A stretch of 64,000 bases of DNA, taken from positions 19,853,372-19,917,371 of the forward strand of contig CM057230.1 in assembly GCA_029891385.1 (NCBI GenBank), given 5' to 3'. Made by a program: the position numbers and the translations under genes. Below are positions 22,154 through 34,464 of the stretch, piece by piece. The notes under the pieces are model-generated. The model saw nothing but the letters and a program-made list of their open reading frames with translations, made no database searches and was not told the DNA's origin. The first letter of the stretch is position 1. Each line of letters opens with the position of its first letter. The stretch is from Erythroxylum novogranatense. Taxonomy: Eukaryota; Streptophyta; Magnoliopsida; Malpighiales; Erythroxylaceae.

Positions 22154-22686
22154 AGAGTCGAGATCAAGAAGAAATAACTTTTGGAAAAAGTGAATGAAAC
22201 TCAGTATTCAATATCCGCTCTCTCGAGAGAAAAATTGCAACTATTTTCGAAAGGTATATCAGGAAGAGCAACTCTTTTGTAAAAGCTCTTATCGCTTTTC
22301 ATTTTGAAAAAGTGCTATAGATAGCCCAAGAGGCTAAGAGTAAAAGAATACTTATTGCTAAGAGACCAAGAGGCTCGCCTAAAGAATACTTGTAATCGGG
22401 CTTGAGATAGTGAAAATCTCGTAAGAATATCCGAGGATCGGACGTATTTACGGTTTAAAGTGAACCAGATAAAATTGTCGTGTTTCTCTCTAACTCTTAC
22501 TTTTCTTAAATCGTAGTTTTATTATTAACAAAGTTTTCCAAACTAGTTAAGAATTGATTTACGATAAGTTTTCTCGAAGAACAAGCAATTGTTATCAAGG
22601 GATTAAAGAAAGTTTATCACAATTCAACCCCCTTCAGGTATCTTGGTCATATTATTACTCAATATATTAACGCAGATTTACTTCAA

Positions 22687-22701
22687 TTGGTATCGAGCAA
22701 G
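22687..22701 (+). other. Primer binding site (initiator tRNA-Met)
   Basis: TTGGTATCGAGCAAGG just after LTR1 matches the common plant TGGTATCAGAGC site with one base missing. Confidence 0.8.
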
Positions 22702-22741
22702 GTGTTCAAGAATCACTCTAATAAAGTGTGAACTAAAGAAA

Positions 22742-23705
22742 ATGGTGGAATCACACACGATATTGCGTAGGAGCCTCTACCACCGCACTCCAAAGATTCA
22801 ATGGTGAAGACTACCACTATTGGAAGGATCGGATGAGATTGTTTATCGAGTCTACTCACATTGACCTTGGGACATCATCGAGAATGGACCTTACACACCG
22901 AAGATGATGATAAAATCCAATTCCACGAGAAAGATGGACAAATGAAAGTAAAGCAAGATTTCAACTAAACTCCAAAGCGAAATTTTCTCGAGTCAGGCAT
23001 CGAGCGTAAGCTTAGTATGACAAAGTGCATGGATGCGACATCGCCAAAGAAATGTGGGATACATTATCAATTGCACATGAAGGAACAAATCAAGTGAAGG
23101 AGTCCAAGATAAGTATTTTGGTGCATCAAGACGAAGTTATTCAAGATGAAAGAAGAAGAGACTATTGATCAAATGTTCGAAGATTCCAAACAATTGTTAA
23201 TGGGCTAAAAGCTCGAAGAACGTATAACACCAAGACCATGTTCGAAAGATTTTGAGGAGTCCGCCCAAAAGATGGAGACCCAAAGTAATCATTGCATAAG
23301 AAGCCAAAGACCTAAGCGCATCAAGCTTGATGAATTGCTGGATCGTTGAAGATACACAAGTAAAGCTTGATGCGAAGATAAGCCCAAAAGGAGAAGTCCA
23401 TAAATACCAAAGCAAGTCAAAAGAATCACAAAATCCGTAAGAAGAAAACAAAAGGAATACATCAAAGGCGCAAAGATTGAAGAAGAAAGGATGATGATTC
23501 CAAGAAGTCGAATCTAAATCAAGTGATGAAGATTTATGAGCTATCTTTCATTTCAAGAAAGATAAGAAGAATGTGGAAAAGAAGTCCAAAGGAAATTCAA
23601 CATTTAGAAGGAACAATGCAAAAAGACGATGAAAAGTCGATAAAGCATCCATTACCATTATGAATGCAAGAAGCTGTGACATTACAAGTCCGAGTGTCCA
23701 ATGTT
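22742..23705 (+). pseudogene. Gag of the SIRE-like element, broken
   Basis: The gag core begins near 22795 with FNGEDYHYWKDRMRLFIEST. A zinc knuckle is at about 23655-23700; its Gly codon has become a stop (CKKL, stop, HYKSECP). Between them frames change repeatedly. Role: capsid/nucleocapsid of the element; not functional. Confidence 0.75.
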
Positions 23706-24499
23706 GAAAAGACAACCTGTAAGGAGTAGAGATAACAAGAAAAGCATGATGGCAACGCGGAAGATCTGGATTCATCGTAATCGATACAAGTTCACAAGCG
23801 CCGTAACATGCTAATATATGTCCGTAGTGAAAAAGAAAGTGACGAGGAGGTAACTTCCAAATATAATGATATACAAGATGCATATTCGTAATTGTTAGAG
23901 GATTCTCACGCTATTCTCAAACAAGATAAGTCGCTGAAGAAGAAATATGTAGAAACCTCAAACATACTCATGAGATAGAGAGGAGAATATAAGTTCGAGA
24001 AAGCAAGTCGAGGAATTGAATAACAACAAAGTTGTAGATAGATCCAAGAGATTAATCAATTGAAATTGAGAATTAATAATCTCTCAATTGATCTAGCTAA
24101 ATTTACAGATAGTACAAAAAGGATGAATGAAATGATAGGAGAATATGTACATCCGAGGATAAACCTGATTAGGTTTACTAAAAATAAGCCCCAAAGATTA
24201 CGTAGTAAAATCCGCTGCTCAAAAAATAAGAAAAGATATCAATCGATTTTCGAAGGTCATCAACATTATCATTCTACACATCATTATCATTCATTACATC
24301 AGATTAACCCTAAAGGACCCAAGAGAACCTGGGTACCTAAAATAAAATAATATCTCCCACAAAATCCTTCGTTGAAGAACCAAGAAGCACCATTGGTATA
24401 TGGACAAGGATGTCACACACATGACGGAAACAAGTTTATGTTCCTAGATCTTCAATACAAGAAAGGAGGATCAGAACTTTTGAGACAACCAACAAGGAA

Positions 24500-25560
24500 A
24501 GATAATCGGGTTTGGTAAGATTGGTAAGAATTCTCATGCATGCATTAATAACGTATTACTAGTCGATGGTTTAAAGCATAACTTGATAAGTATTAGTCAA
24601 TTATGTGATTCTGGTTTTCAAGTTTCTTTTAATCAAAAATTTTGTGAAGTTAGAAACAAAGATGGTTCCATCTTCTTTCACCAAAAGACTAAACAATCTT
24701 TATAAAATTGATTTAGACGTTTTTCAGCCTCAAAATATTTCATGTTTTTATCTATCAAGATGAAAGACCGATCCGCATAAAAAACTAGTCATGTCAGCTT
24801 TTAAACATATTTCAAAACTTTTGAAACATGATTTGGTAAAAGGTTTGCCACAAATTGCTTTTGACAAAGATTTTTTTGGAAAGTTGTCGAAAGTGGAAAC
24901 AAGTTAAAACCTCTTTCTCTTCAAAACATTTCATAACTTCTTCTGCACTACTTGAAGTTGTTACATATGGATTTATTTGGTCCAACAAGAACAATAAGTC
25001 TTGGTGGAAAGAAGTATGGACTTGTGATTGCTGACGATTTTACAAGGTTTTGTTGGATACTTTTCTATCACATAAAGATGAGTCTTTCAAGTGTTTTAGA
25101 AACCTTCCATGAGATTACAAAATGAAAGAGGAATGTCTATAGCAAGCATAAGGAATGATCATGGAGGAGAATTTGAAAATGAGAAGTTCAGAGTATTCTC
25201 GAAGAAAAGGAATTTTTCATAACTTCTTCCTTCCCAAGGACTCCACAGCAGAATGGAGTTGTTGAGAGGAAGAATAGGACGATTCAAGAGATGGCAAGAA
25301 CAATGTCAGGCGAGATGAATCTTCCTAAATACTTCGCGTAAGTCGTCAATACAAAGATGCTACATTCGTATAGAGTGCCATCGCGACTAATGTCAAGAAA
25401 ACTCCCATGAGTTGTGGAATGGAAGGAGACCAAACATTTCTTATTTCCATCCTTTGGTCGCAAGCACTTTTCTCAACACAAAGGAAGCTCGACAAATTTG
25501 ATGCTAAGACACTTTCAGAATTTTTCTAGGCTATTCTCTCACTTCAAAGGCATTTAGAAT
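24500..25560 (+). pseudogene. Pre-integrase and integrase of the SIRE-like element, broken
   Basis: GKIGKNSHACINNVLLVDGL is followed by the rest of the GAG-pre-integrase motif at about 24515-24670. The integrase core starts near 24955 with LLHMDLFGPTRT (first Asp) and KKYGLVIADDFTRFCW. IRNDHGGEFEN (second Asp) is near 25150 and NGVVERKNRTIQEMARTM (Glu) near 25250. Several frameshifts and stops lie between. Protease should lie at about 23750-24480 but is too damaged to place. Confidence 0.82.
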
Positions 25561-25869
25561 CTTCAACCTCACCTCAAAGACTATCAAGAAACTATTCACG
25601 TTAAGTTCGATGATAGCTCTCAACCCAATAAGGAAGAGGAATCAAGATGATGTCACATAAAGGCCCTCGATGCAATGTAAGGAAGTATCTTCATCAGAAC
25701 ACTTCATGATGAAAAGATGATATCTCTAAGAATTTTGAGTTAAAGAAAGATCGAGATACAAAAGCTCTCATCCTAAAGAGTCAATTATCTGAGAAACCTC
25801 GTAAGGTGTAAAAACAAGGTCCAAGTTCGTAAGAGAAGCCAACGTGGCATTTATATCTCAAGTAGAACC

Positions 25870-26640
25870 TAAAAAGATTGATGAAGCTCTAAAAGATGAA
25901 GCATGGATATTAGCTATGCAAGAGGAGTTGAATCAATTCAAGAGGAATAAAGTCCGTCCTTAGTTCCTAAACCCGAAAAGAAATCCATTATCGTACTAGA
26001 TGGATATTCAAGAATAAGCTAGACTAATCAGGAAAAGTAAGTCGCAATAAGGCAAGATTAGTAGACAAGGCTATAATCAGCAGGAAGGAATAGACTATAA
26101 TGAGACATATGCTCCAAGAGCAAGACTTGAAGCAATAAGGATATCGCTTGCATATGCTGCTTTGCCATGACATAAAGCTTTTTCAGATGGATGTAAAAGT
26201 GCATTTCTAAATGGCTTTATAAATGAAGAAGTCTATGTCAAGCAACCTCCTGGATTCGAGGATATAAAGTATCCAGATCATGTCTACAGACTTCATAAAG
26301 CCTTATATGGATCAAACAGCTCCTGAGCATGGTATGATCGTCTGAGCTCATTTCTTATTGAAAATGGATTTACTAAAGGTAAAGTTGACAAAACTCTTTT
26401 TAGGAAGAACTTGTATAATGATTTTATTATCAGGCAAATCTATGTTGATGATATTATTTTTGGTGCCACCTCAAAAAGTTATGCATAAGCTTTGAAAATA
26501 TGATAAAAATGAATTTGAGATGAGCATGATGGGTGAGTTAAAATTCTTTCTTGATTGCAAGTAAAGCAAACTAAGGATAAGATTTTATCCATCAACAAAA
26601 ATATGTCAAAGAATTGTTGTCTAAATTTGATATGCAGTGT
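25870..26640 (+). pseudogene. Reverse transcriptase of the SIRE-like element, broken
   Basis: Recognisable pieces: DEALKDEAWILAMQEELNQF (25878), YNETYAPRARLEAIR (26098), [20 protein letters not shown] (26193), [11 protein letters not shown] (26283), the active-site motif IYVDDIIFGATS (about 26440) and MGELKFFL (26529). The order and motifs are those of Ty1/copia RT. Stops and frameshifts, for example near 26325, show decay. Confidence 0.88.
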
Positions 26641-26889
26641 TAAAAGTATGTTCACACCGATGCATCCTTCAAACTTGTTGTCGAAAGACGAAAGTGGTAA
26701 GAAGGTGGATCAAACCCTATTTAGAGGATGATTGGTTCTTTGCTTTATCTTACAGCAAGTACACCCGACATTCTATTCAGTGTATGTCATGCAAGGTTTC
26801 AGTCGATCCTGAGAATCTCATTACATAGTCAGAAACAAATTTTGAGATATCTCGCAGTACTACCGATCTTTGCTTAATGTATAAGAAAG

Positions 26890-27243
26890 GTAAAGATTTC
26901 AAAGTTGAATGGATATTGTGATGCGGACTATGCCGGTGATAGGATTGAAAGGAAGAGCACGAGTGGTGGTTGTCACTACCTCGACCAAACTTGGTGTCAT
27001 GGTCAAGCAAGAGACAAAGCTCGATTGCATTATCAACCGCAGAAGTCTAATATATGTCCGCCGCAAGTCGTTGTTCACAATTATCGGATCAAGTATCAAT
27101 TGGAGTACTACTCAATACAAGAGGAAGAGATTCCAATATATCGCGACAACACCAAATACCATCACTTGTCAAAGAATCCAATTCAACATCTCATGGTGAA
27201 GCACATTGAAGTTAGACATCATTTCGAGAGATTACGCTCGTAA
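26890..27243 (+). pseudogene. RNase H of the SIRE-like element, broken
   Basis: NGYCDADYAGDRIERKSTSG gives the first catalytic Asp of copia RNase H (about 26907). IPIYRDNTKYHHLSKNPIQH and HIEVRHHFERL near 27140-27235 form its end. The middle part is frameshifted. Confidence 0.87.
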
Positions 27244-27351
27244 GAAAGTTGTCGTACCACAATTCGTGGAAACGAATTTCAGCAAGCGACATCTTCACAA
27301 AACCACTAAGTGAAGATCGCTTAAAGAAATCAGACGAACTCAATATGGTGA

Positions 27352-27620
27352 TGTTAATCGACCAATCATCCGGTTTTTCGCAAAGAAGAAACAGATAGAC
27401 GAGGAGTTAACTAACCAATCATCCGGTTTTTGCAAAGAAGAAACAGATAGATTTGAGGAGTTAACTGACCAATCATCCGGTTTTTTGCAAAGAAGAAACA
27501 GATAGATTCGGAGGAGTTAACGGATCATTCATATGATTTTTAAAGACAAAGACGTAAAGATCGCGCAGAGTTAACAGATTGATCATCCGATTTTTCAAAA
27601 GAAAGACAATGAAACGGTGG
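27352..27620 (+). repeat. 54-bp tandem repeat after pol (18-codon unit)
   Basis: About five units, each starting near CCAATCATCCGG at 27361, 27414, 27468, about 27523 and about 27578; spacing is 53-55 bp. In one frame a full unit reads PIIRFFAKKKQIDSEELT, exactly 18 codons, so it was probably coding. The last two units are more divergent. Confidence 0.85.
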
Positions 27621-27639
27621 AGTTAAACGGCGCTGACGG

Positions 27640-30150
27640 CTTCAGACTTAAAACTTCTTTCACAAAGAAAATTTTAGAGGAAAAAAGGTCACGATCATCG
27701 AGAAGTATTAGCTGTTCTAGAATTTGCTATAAAATCCCTAAACCGACGTTTGGGATCTCTAACAAATTCGTAAATTGCTAGTCTCAAATCTCTAAAAATT
27801 CTTCAAGAAGTTCCTATTCACCGTAATCAACAAGATGAATGTCGCCCATTTTGAGAGTTGATCCAGAGCAAACTGGGAAGATTGGTAAACTTCAAGATCT
27901 AAAAGGGAACAAATGGATATAGAGTCGAGATAATAATAGGATGGAGAAACTTCTTCAAATACGAGAGCAAGTTTATCTCAAAGAAGTTTATGAGTTCGAA
28001 ACATACTAAAACCGTGGATAATACAATCGTTTTCAGATGTAGAAACACTCTCGTTATAAGAATCAAGGAGTTATCGGAAAGAGTCACCGAATGTCCGAGT
28101 AAAGGAGTTCAACCTACTAACATGGTGAAATGGATGACTGTCAAGTCGAACGAAGATGAAGTTACTCACAACTTTATGGTCGTAACAACCCAATCGAAAG
28201 AAGAGCCTCTTGGCTTGTACCAAAGACAAGGGTTTTGTTTGTTGCTTTGTGACTGACGGTGTTACCTAGATAGTTCAAGACATCAAGTCACTACTTGATG
28301 AACAATGTATCCTTCATCTCCCGAATCACCAACCAATAGATTTACCATTTTGATTTATCAATATATGGTTAAATCAATAAAGGATACAAACACTCTCCGT
28401 ATGAGATGTTGTTGACAAGGATGTTTAAAGAATCAGAATCGATTGAGTTGGAGTCGATGTAAGGTATCTGTAAGAAGTTATATAGATTCTACATCGACAC
28501 AAAATGGGTCCGAGATTTTCGACAAACAAGGAGCGTAAGAATCAAGGAAAGCAACAACCGAGGGGAGCCTAAACCAAGAAATCCTCTATGAAGGAGAGAA
28601 GATCACACTCGTGAGTCAAGTCAAGATCTGCTCGATTTTTGAATCAGTGACTTAAAGCGGAAGGGGAACCTTTAGTGAGTGACATTCATAAGCAAGCAAG
28701 AATGTCACCCACAAAGGAAATGTGGATGAAAGAAGCCAATTCTTCCAGAGATTCAAACAAACCAAAGCATTATGAACGATGAGATCAAAAGCTACAAAAT
28801 CATCGTTATCAATCCTCGAGAAAGTTTCGTAAACTCAATCTCAAGGAAATGAAAGAAAAGGAAAGAAGAAGAACCTCGAAGAAGAAAGTTCAATCCAAGA
28901 GGTCACCAAGGTTAAAGAAAATGAGTGCAAGCAAAGAAGAAAATCCAACAACAGAGGCAAAGGCTAAGAAGACAAGGCTAGAAGAAACCGTTGTTGACAT
29001 TTCTAAAAAATCAATGCGACGTACGTTAAGTCTTGCTGATGTCATTGAAGTTAATATGGAAGCCGCCATCTTTTATCAGGAAGTCATTAAGGTAATATTA
29101 AGGATTCTCACAAAATTCTTAATAATCCAATTTTGAAGAAATAGTTCCTACTACTTTTCAGTCCACACTTGTCCATAAACAAGTTGCTACATATGTTTTG
29201 GAATGTAGGCTACTTCAAAAGTTGTAAGTGTGATGACTAATGTTCCATCCAAGTATTTCACTTCAAAGAGAAAGATGGGAACATAGATTGGTTGTAAGAA
29301 GGAGAAGAAGACTAAGTCACCATCATCGAGACAAACCCAAGAGATTTGTCAAAGCATTCTTCAAATCAGAGAATATGATAATGGCATTTCTCATCCGTTG
29401 ATAGGGGTTACAAAATTTCTATGATCAATCAAGAGAGTTGGAGAACCATATCCACCAGAGCCATTTGGAGAGCGATCACTTATTATCCTATATCGAAAAG
29501 ACACTAATCAAGGTGGTACCCGATCTTCAACCACCAAATTTTGTTGAACTCAATTATGAGAAGCTAAAGTGAAAATTCAACCCGAGCCAAGATTGATGAC
29601 ATGTCTTCGATCAGATTGAAGAGGCAGAAAAATTGATCGATGAAGCATGTAAGGAGAAAAGGAGTGGTAAGTCCATCCGCGGTATCAAGATCCAGACCAA
29701 GTCTAACTAAGGCCACAAAGCAGATGATCCACAAGGAGACAATATCGAATGGGTCAAGATTGTTCGCTCGATCGGCTACTCGTAATGTTGTTTTACTATA
29801 ATACGAACATTCTCGCGAAATCGACTCTCTGTGGAGATCACTTCAATCGCGTAAGCTATGCCATGGTTTGGACGCACTTCAACGAATAAGAGATTCCTAT
29901 GATTTTGATATCAATGAACAAGTCAGATTTGTTCCTCCTCCTCTTCGCAAATCATCGAACCAAATGTCTTTAACAAGGAAGCTTATACAACAACAATGGG
30001 CTATCGCTGAAAAGCAAGTTGTTAAGACAAGACTCGACCGCAGATGAATCATCAACTCTAAAGAAGCATGTTCAAGCTTGATAAAGATATGAAGAAGATT
30101 AAGAAGATGCTTGAAAAGTTGGTGAAGCAGATTGAAAATAATTTTTGATC
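27640..30150 (+). pseudogene. Post-pol (env-like) region of the SIRE-like element
   Basis: About 2.5 kb between the tandem repeats and the polypurine tract. Open pieces: 27990-28256 (88 codons) and 28849-29136 (95 codons, very Lys/Arg/Glu-rich start), then a Lys/Leu heptad-like stretch near 30062-30148 (MKKIKKMLEKLVKQIENNF, stop) that could form a coiled coil. SIRE/Maximus elements are known to have such an extra ORF here. No membrane segment is evident, and the function is unknown. Confidence 0.55.
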
Positions 30151-30162
30151 AATAACAAATAG

Positions 30163-30312
30163 GGGAGAAGGGAGAAGGAAGAGAGAAGGGAGAAGGAAGA
30201 AATCACTGAAGGATGAATATAATTTTTATCTCAATACTCAGATAATTCACAAGTATATGATACTTTTCATATTTCTAATTTCACAAGTATTTGTTATTAT
30301 CAAAAGGGAGAA
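30163..30312 (+). promoter_or_regulatory. Polypurine tracts before LTR2
   Basis: The proper polypurine tract AAAAGGGAGAA ends right at LTR2 (30302-30312). A second, longer purine block of GGGAGAAGGAAGA repeats is at 30163-30201, 110 bp upstream. Confidence 0.7.
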
Positions 30313-31195
30313 TGTTAAGTCAAACCAGACTTCACGATTAAATAATTTTGATAATAAACAAAGAGAAATATACGAGGAAAAGCAGACGATACAAAAGGCA
30401 TTTAAAGAAAAGCAGATTTCAAGGAAAAGGTATTTATACAAAAAGCGATTTAAGAAAAGTGATTTAAGAAAATGTATTTAAACAAAAGGTATTTTAAGAA
30501 AAGAAAGTAAGAAAAGGCATTTATACAAAAGCGCATTTAAGAAAAGCATTTAAAGAGAAATATAATGAAAGAAAACAGACTAAGGAAAAGGCATTTATAC
30601 AAAAGGCATAAAAGAAAAGGATTAAGGAAAAGAAGACGATTTATACAAAGCATACGATACAAAAGGTATTTATACAAAAGGCATTTAAAGAAAAGGCGAT
30701 TTAAGGAAAGCGTATTTATACAAAAGCGATTTAAGAAAAGGTATTTAAAGAAAAATGTATTTAAAGAAAAGCATTTAAACAAAAAGGCATTTAAGCTTTA
30801 CGAAGACAAAAAGGCATTTATACTTAAAATAAGACTAAGAAAGAAACATCGCTTAAGACTACATGAGCTAAACCAATAACTGCTTTTTTAAAGATTCAAG
30901 AAGCAGATAGTCAAGAACAATTGAAGTTCCGACTATAAATAAGAGTCGAGATTGAAGAAGAAATAACTTTTGGAAAAAGTGAATGAAACTCGCAGTATTC
31001 AATATCCGCTTCATCCGAGAGAAAATTGCGAACTATTTTCGAGTGTATATCAGGAAGAGCAACTTTTTGTAAAGCTCTTTATCGCTTTTCATTTTGAAAA
31101 AGTACATGATAGCCCAAGAGGCTAAGAGTAAAGAATACTTGCTAAGAGACCAAGAGGCTCAATCTAAAGAATACTTGTAATCGGTTTGGAGATAG
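30313..31195 (+). repeat. 3' LTR of the SIRE-like element, first part
   Basis: Starts TGTTAAGTCAAACCAG. It includes the minisatellite (30375-30800) and TATA box, and stops at the target duplication GATAG where the giant-LTR element begins. Confidence 0.9.
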
Positions 31196-33960
31196 TGTTA
31201 CGACCCATCCGGAACCGATCCCAATCGAAAATGAAAACGAGGAACGGAAAATCGAAAAGCGAAATTGCTAATCTAATCCAACCAAAGCGGAAACGAAAAA
31301 GTGAAACAAAGTGCGAACGGAAACTAATCGAATGGAACGGAAATTTCATCACAATTTGAATCGTAATACAAAGCATAAGAATCAAAAGCGGCACATACTC
31401 AAGCAAATGCAAATAGGAATCGGTTAATCAAAACAAAATAATAAGCGGATCGAATACAAATCGAAAGCGGAAACAAACACTTAACAAAACGAATCCGACA
31501 TCCGAGAACAATAACTAGAGGAACATGATCAAGGATGTAATCGCTGAAACCCTAAGACGCTCCAAAATCCGGTATGAAATTTTTCTTTCTTTTCCTTTAA
31601 TCAAACTCATTCAACATATAAACAATCCTCACATTTCTATTCTTTCTCACTTCATTCATCTTAATCATTTCTTATACATTCATAAAACCTCAAACTCATT
31701 TCTTTAAACCCATTTTATCAAATTTTACCAAATTTAAGAAGATAACTAACAGATTTTGACAGCCCAAAATTTAAAAACAAAGAAAACACACTTCTAATAC
31801 ATATGCCAACATTACGAGGCAACATCGGACCTCCCGTCCGCATCCAAACACCAAAGAAACACAATCTTAATTCTAAACACTTCAAAAATCTCAAACCATA
31901 ATTCTATATTCAAAATCCACAATTCAATCATATTCTTATTCATTCACAATTTACATTCATAAACATATACAAACTCAATTCCAATACTTAACTTCCGTGA
32001 TTTATATACATCATGAATTTATAACTTAAGAACATTAATGGCTTTCCAAGCCATTTACAAATCTAATAACGCTCATCCCAAAACAACTCATTCATCTTCA
32101 TAAATCAAAGTCATACATAAGTTTATATCTCAAATTCCATACATACTTTCATAAACCAAGATCTTATACAATTTATAAATCGGTTATATAAAATGTAACA
32201 TCACTTTTCATAAGTCAAAAGTACAATACACAACACAAGCTTTACAAACTCGCTTAATATAAGCACGAACAACCGAAAATCTTGACTTCCTTTCATCCGC
32301 ATCCTACTCATAACCTTGAGGTGGGGATGAAAAGTGAAGCTGCCTCGTGATAACATATTTATAAATTGAATAATAAGCAAAATCATTTTCTAAACTTTTT
32401 TCCTTTTTTTTTTGAAAATTCTCATAGTAGGGAAAATCATCGAAAGTTTATTATTATTTTTTAACTTTTCAAATCATTCAAGATCCCTTTCAAATAGTTT
32501 CACTACGTAAAAATCCAAATCATTTAGTCCTCAAAATTTCAATTTCTTTCAAATTGCTCGAACCATTTTCAAATCATGCAATGCATCACACAAGAAACGT
32601 AAACAAATACACATAACACATCGAATGGTTTGGTTCTTGCCTATCAGACGTGATCGCACATTCTCATAACATGGCATGCGGTACCACAATGAGGGGAGTC
32701 CAAATCGAACTCCTTTGCCTATTGCAGCAAAAATGATAAGGCTTAAACAGTAGAGACAATACGACTCACAAGCTGACCCGACCAAACCCATATAACACAT
32801 AATGAAAACTAATTCAGACACCAAGGCACTTTTCAAAACTCTTGATTTTTTTTTTTCATCTCATAACATCAAATCAGGTCATAAATGACACAAGCATATA
32901 ATCACATAAATTCACATAATCATCTAATGCAATTCATAGCATCAAATTAATCACATAATAATCACATTCATGACAAAATATGCACTAATTTCTTTAAATC
33001 ATAAATCAAATAATTTGAAACCCATGAAGTTCATAAATCTTGTATTTCTTAAACTCATTTTCATCATTTGAAATCATAATTTCAACCATTTACATTTTTT
33101 TCAAACATTTTTTTCAACAATTGCTTTTTTAATTTTTAAAAGTCACATTTAGCTTATAATTCAATAAATAAATATACTACCCAATTGATATCCATACAAG
33201 ATCTTGTCCAATGCTTCACTTTGACCTTTTCTCCTTTCTTCCTTCCAATTGAAAATTCTAAATTAATTTCATCAAAATTTAATCTCATAAATCACTTAAT
33301 CCTTCAATTTGATGCATAAGTCATCAATTCTACTAATTCCAAGATAATTACATCACTAATTCCAAAATTCTCAAATTACAAATGGAACCTAAACCAATCC
33401 AATCAAATTCAATATCATAATTAACTTAATTTCCCAAATTGAACTTAGGAAACATCTATTCCTTACATATTCAAGTCATTTAAACCTCCAATTTTGAAAA
33501 TCCCCAATTTTCAAAATTGGCCTAAACCAATTTACACAAATTCCATGTCATAAATCATAATTTCTTCAAAATTGATTTCATATTTCATCAATTCCTACTC
33601 TTAATTATGTTTCTACACCATTAATTCACAAAACCCCAATAATGCACAAAACCCCAAATTTCTAATTTGGCCTAAACTCCAACTTTACAATTTTCAAATT
33701 AAACTTCACCTAAAGCATAAACATCAAAATTAACTTAGGATATCTCAAATTCATCACTAATCTAACCTATCTAAATCATCAATTTCAAAAACCCCAACTT
33801 TAATTTTGGGCATAATCCCCAATTTTCATAAATCCAAAATTAAATCAATTTAACATGAAATCTCCCAAATTGAGCATAGCATTAACAATCCCATATCATT
33901 TTCCATGATTCTAAACCAAAGACCAAACAAAACTCAAAGTTCAAAACTTTCCTCTTACCT

Positions 33961-34143
33961 AGTTAGCCAAATGGTAGAGAAGCGAGATGCTGTTTATAAC
34001 TGGCGGCGGTCATGTTCGAGTCGCTACCACCTCGACCAAAGAGACAAGATCGATTAAGTTGGATGCAGATAACCCATAAACACTGCTGCAGTAACTGCAA
34101 ACACACCGGTTGGGAAATATTAGCCCTGTGGGAAGGGTCCAAC
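33961..34143 (+). repeat. tRNA-like unit A in left giant LTR
   Basis: Starts TTAGCCAAATGGTAGAG, like a pol III A box. A B-box-like GTTCGAGTC follows about 50 bases later. Ends GGGTCCAACA. Contains ATAACCC and GGAAATATTAGCC, shared with the other three units. It could be a tRNA-derived SINE or the LTR of a very small TRIM element; the sequence alone does not decide. Confidence 0.55.
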
Positions 34144-34270
34144 ATTGTGTGGGTTGATTTTGTTTCAACATTCATCTGTTAAGAAGAGAAGATTCAAGAA
34201 GAAGACATCAGTGACTTGCAGATGACGATCAACTCGATTAGGCTCATGCTGCTTTCACCATTTGGCTAAC

Positions 34271-34464
34271 TTAGCCAAATGGTAAGAGGCGAGCACGTAA
34301 GCTATAAAATCGAGGTCAAGGTTCGAGTCGTGGCCCACCTCGACCAAAGAGACAAGATCGATTAAGTTGGATGTCACAGATAACCCGCAAACACTGCCGC
34401 CAGATAACCATTAAACACACGCTGGGTGGGAAATATTAGCCTGTGTGGGGGTATGGGGTCCAAC
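34271..34464 (+). repeat. tRNA-like unit B in left giant LTR
   Basis: TTAGCCAAATGGTAAGAGGC (A-box-like) and GGTTCGAGTC (B-box-like) are about 50 bases apart, and the end is GGGGTCCAACA. It is preceded by the inverted CCATTTGGCTAA, making a short palindrome with its own start. Confidence 0.6.

Larger units (their letters stand above)
21559..22685 (+). repeat. 5' LTR of the SIRE-like element
   Basis: 1127 bp, starts TGTTAAGTCAAACC and ends TTTACTTCA. It contains a 15-bp minisatellite in its first half and a TATA box at 22146. LTR2 has the same ends except a final CG for CA. Confidence 0.9.

Noticed and set aside
24060..24350. 96-codon ORF between gag and integrase of the SIRE-like element
   Set aside because: A frame-shifted remnant of the gag-protease linker without a recognisable domain.
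27350..27620. CRISPR-like repeat array
   Set aside because: Units are directly tandem without spacers, in an LTR element of a plant genome.
33961..34030. Possible true tRNA gene
   Set aside because: A- and B-box-like sites are present but no cloverleaf arms or anticodon loop can be paired; the unit continues for 190 bp.
34262..34282. Foldback or MITE with TTAGCCAAATGG inverted ends
   Set aside because: The palindrome arises where a spacer end meets unit B; the outer ends of the pair are not inverted copies of each other.
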